A stretch of 6,275 nucleotides of DNA from JAZDLC01 sp043802345 (GTDB lineage: Bacteria; Planctomycetota; B15-G4; JADJEK01). Where the stretch lies: contig JAZDLC010000360.1 in the NCBI GenBank assembly GCA_043802345.1, positions 1 to 6,275 of the forward strand, in the 5' to 3' direction. The position numbers were made by a program, and so were the translations under genes. The notes beneath the pieces are model-generated. The model had not been told where the DNA came from. It saw only the letters and a list, made by a program, of their open reading frames with translations, and did no database searches. This document shows, one piece after another, positions 6,174-6,275 of this stretch. How positions within the stretch are numbered: the first letter of the stretch is position 1; each line of letters starts with the position of its first letter.

Positions 6174-6275
6174 CAGCGTGTAGGCGAGAATTCCGATCCA
6201 GGCCAGCACCGGCGTGACCTCGTGGGTCGGGATGGCGAAGACGGCGTCGGCGGCCACTGCGACGGTGTTGGCGAC

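Larger units (their letters stand above)
5721..6275 (-). pseudogene. Second AlgI-like MBOAT O-acyltransferase, C-terminally cut and open at the window edge
   Basis: The minus strand encodes 184 residues entering from the window edge at 6275, so the N-terminal half is not seen. The GTG at 6257 is internal to the frame and is not a credible start. The order is that of the AlgI C-terminal half. It has AYTLQIYFDFSGYSDMAIG, then FWRRWHISLSTWFRDYLYIP with LGGNRRG following. GGLWHGASLTFIIWGAWHG comes next, with the catalytic-type His in WHG, then a helix (LAVAGTMLLVSAGWVMFRA). It ends abruptly after TLEVAAGMYR. AlgI proteins normally continue for several tens of residues past WVxFRA with more membrane helix, so the C-terminus has been lost at the junction with the + strand paralog. 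The stop codon is formed by bases belonging to the other gene. At 48 of 59 residues in the shared block it is a distinct paralog, not a copy. Whether it was functional before the rearrangement cannot be told. Confidence 0.83.

Overview
This is a GC-rich bacterial fragment from an organism with a Gram-negative-type envelope. The envelope type is suggested by a lipoprotein signal, Sec-exported proteins, a bd-type quinol oxidase and alginate-type O-acetylation genes. No 16S rRNA or other marker gene is present. A secreted peptidase-MA-like protein next to several orphan exported proteins would fit Planctomycetota or another deep-branching, often uncultured phylum, but that placement is a guess.

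Layout: (1) 2-280 (+) is the 3' end of cydB, subunit II of the cytochrome bd quinol oxidase. (2) 307-1324 (-) is a two-gene unit convergent with cydB. A small lipoprotein (920-1324) is followed 16 nt later by a 198-aa exported protein with a CxxC-x20-CxxC pattern (307-903). Neither has a function I can name. (3) 1325-1524 is a divergent intergenic region. (4) 1525-3126 (+) is a 533-aa secreted protein with a gluzincin-type zinc-peptidase site, but the catalytic glutamate of HExxH is a lysine (HKMGH). (5) 3127-3287 is an intergenic stretch with a possible promoter and a 17-codon upstream ORF whose stop overlaps the next start (ATGA). (6) 3288-4793 (+) is an AlgX/AlgJ-like SGNH O-acetyltransferase. 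(7) 4807-5736 (+) is the first 310 codons of an AlgI-like MBOAT acyltransferase. (8) 5721-6275 (-) is an internal-to-C-terminal part of a second, clearly different AlgI-like MBOAT on the opposite strand, open at the window edge.

Functionally, 3288-5736 is the core of a polysaccharide O-acetylation cassette. The MBOAT protein would carry acetyl groups across the inner membrane, and the SGNH protein would place them on the polymer in the periplasm.

The most striking structural feature is at about 5721-5736. Both algI-like genes stop being recognisable within the same 16 bases, in opposite orientations, at a short sequence that fits both. This is either a real inversion breakpoint that broke two acyltransferase genes, or a chimeric assembly or amplification join between two paralogous loci. 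Reading across it should be avoided: the open frame that continues to 6006 on the + strand is antisense to the second gene. The other notable item is the lysine-substituted peptidase motif.
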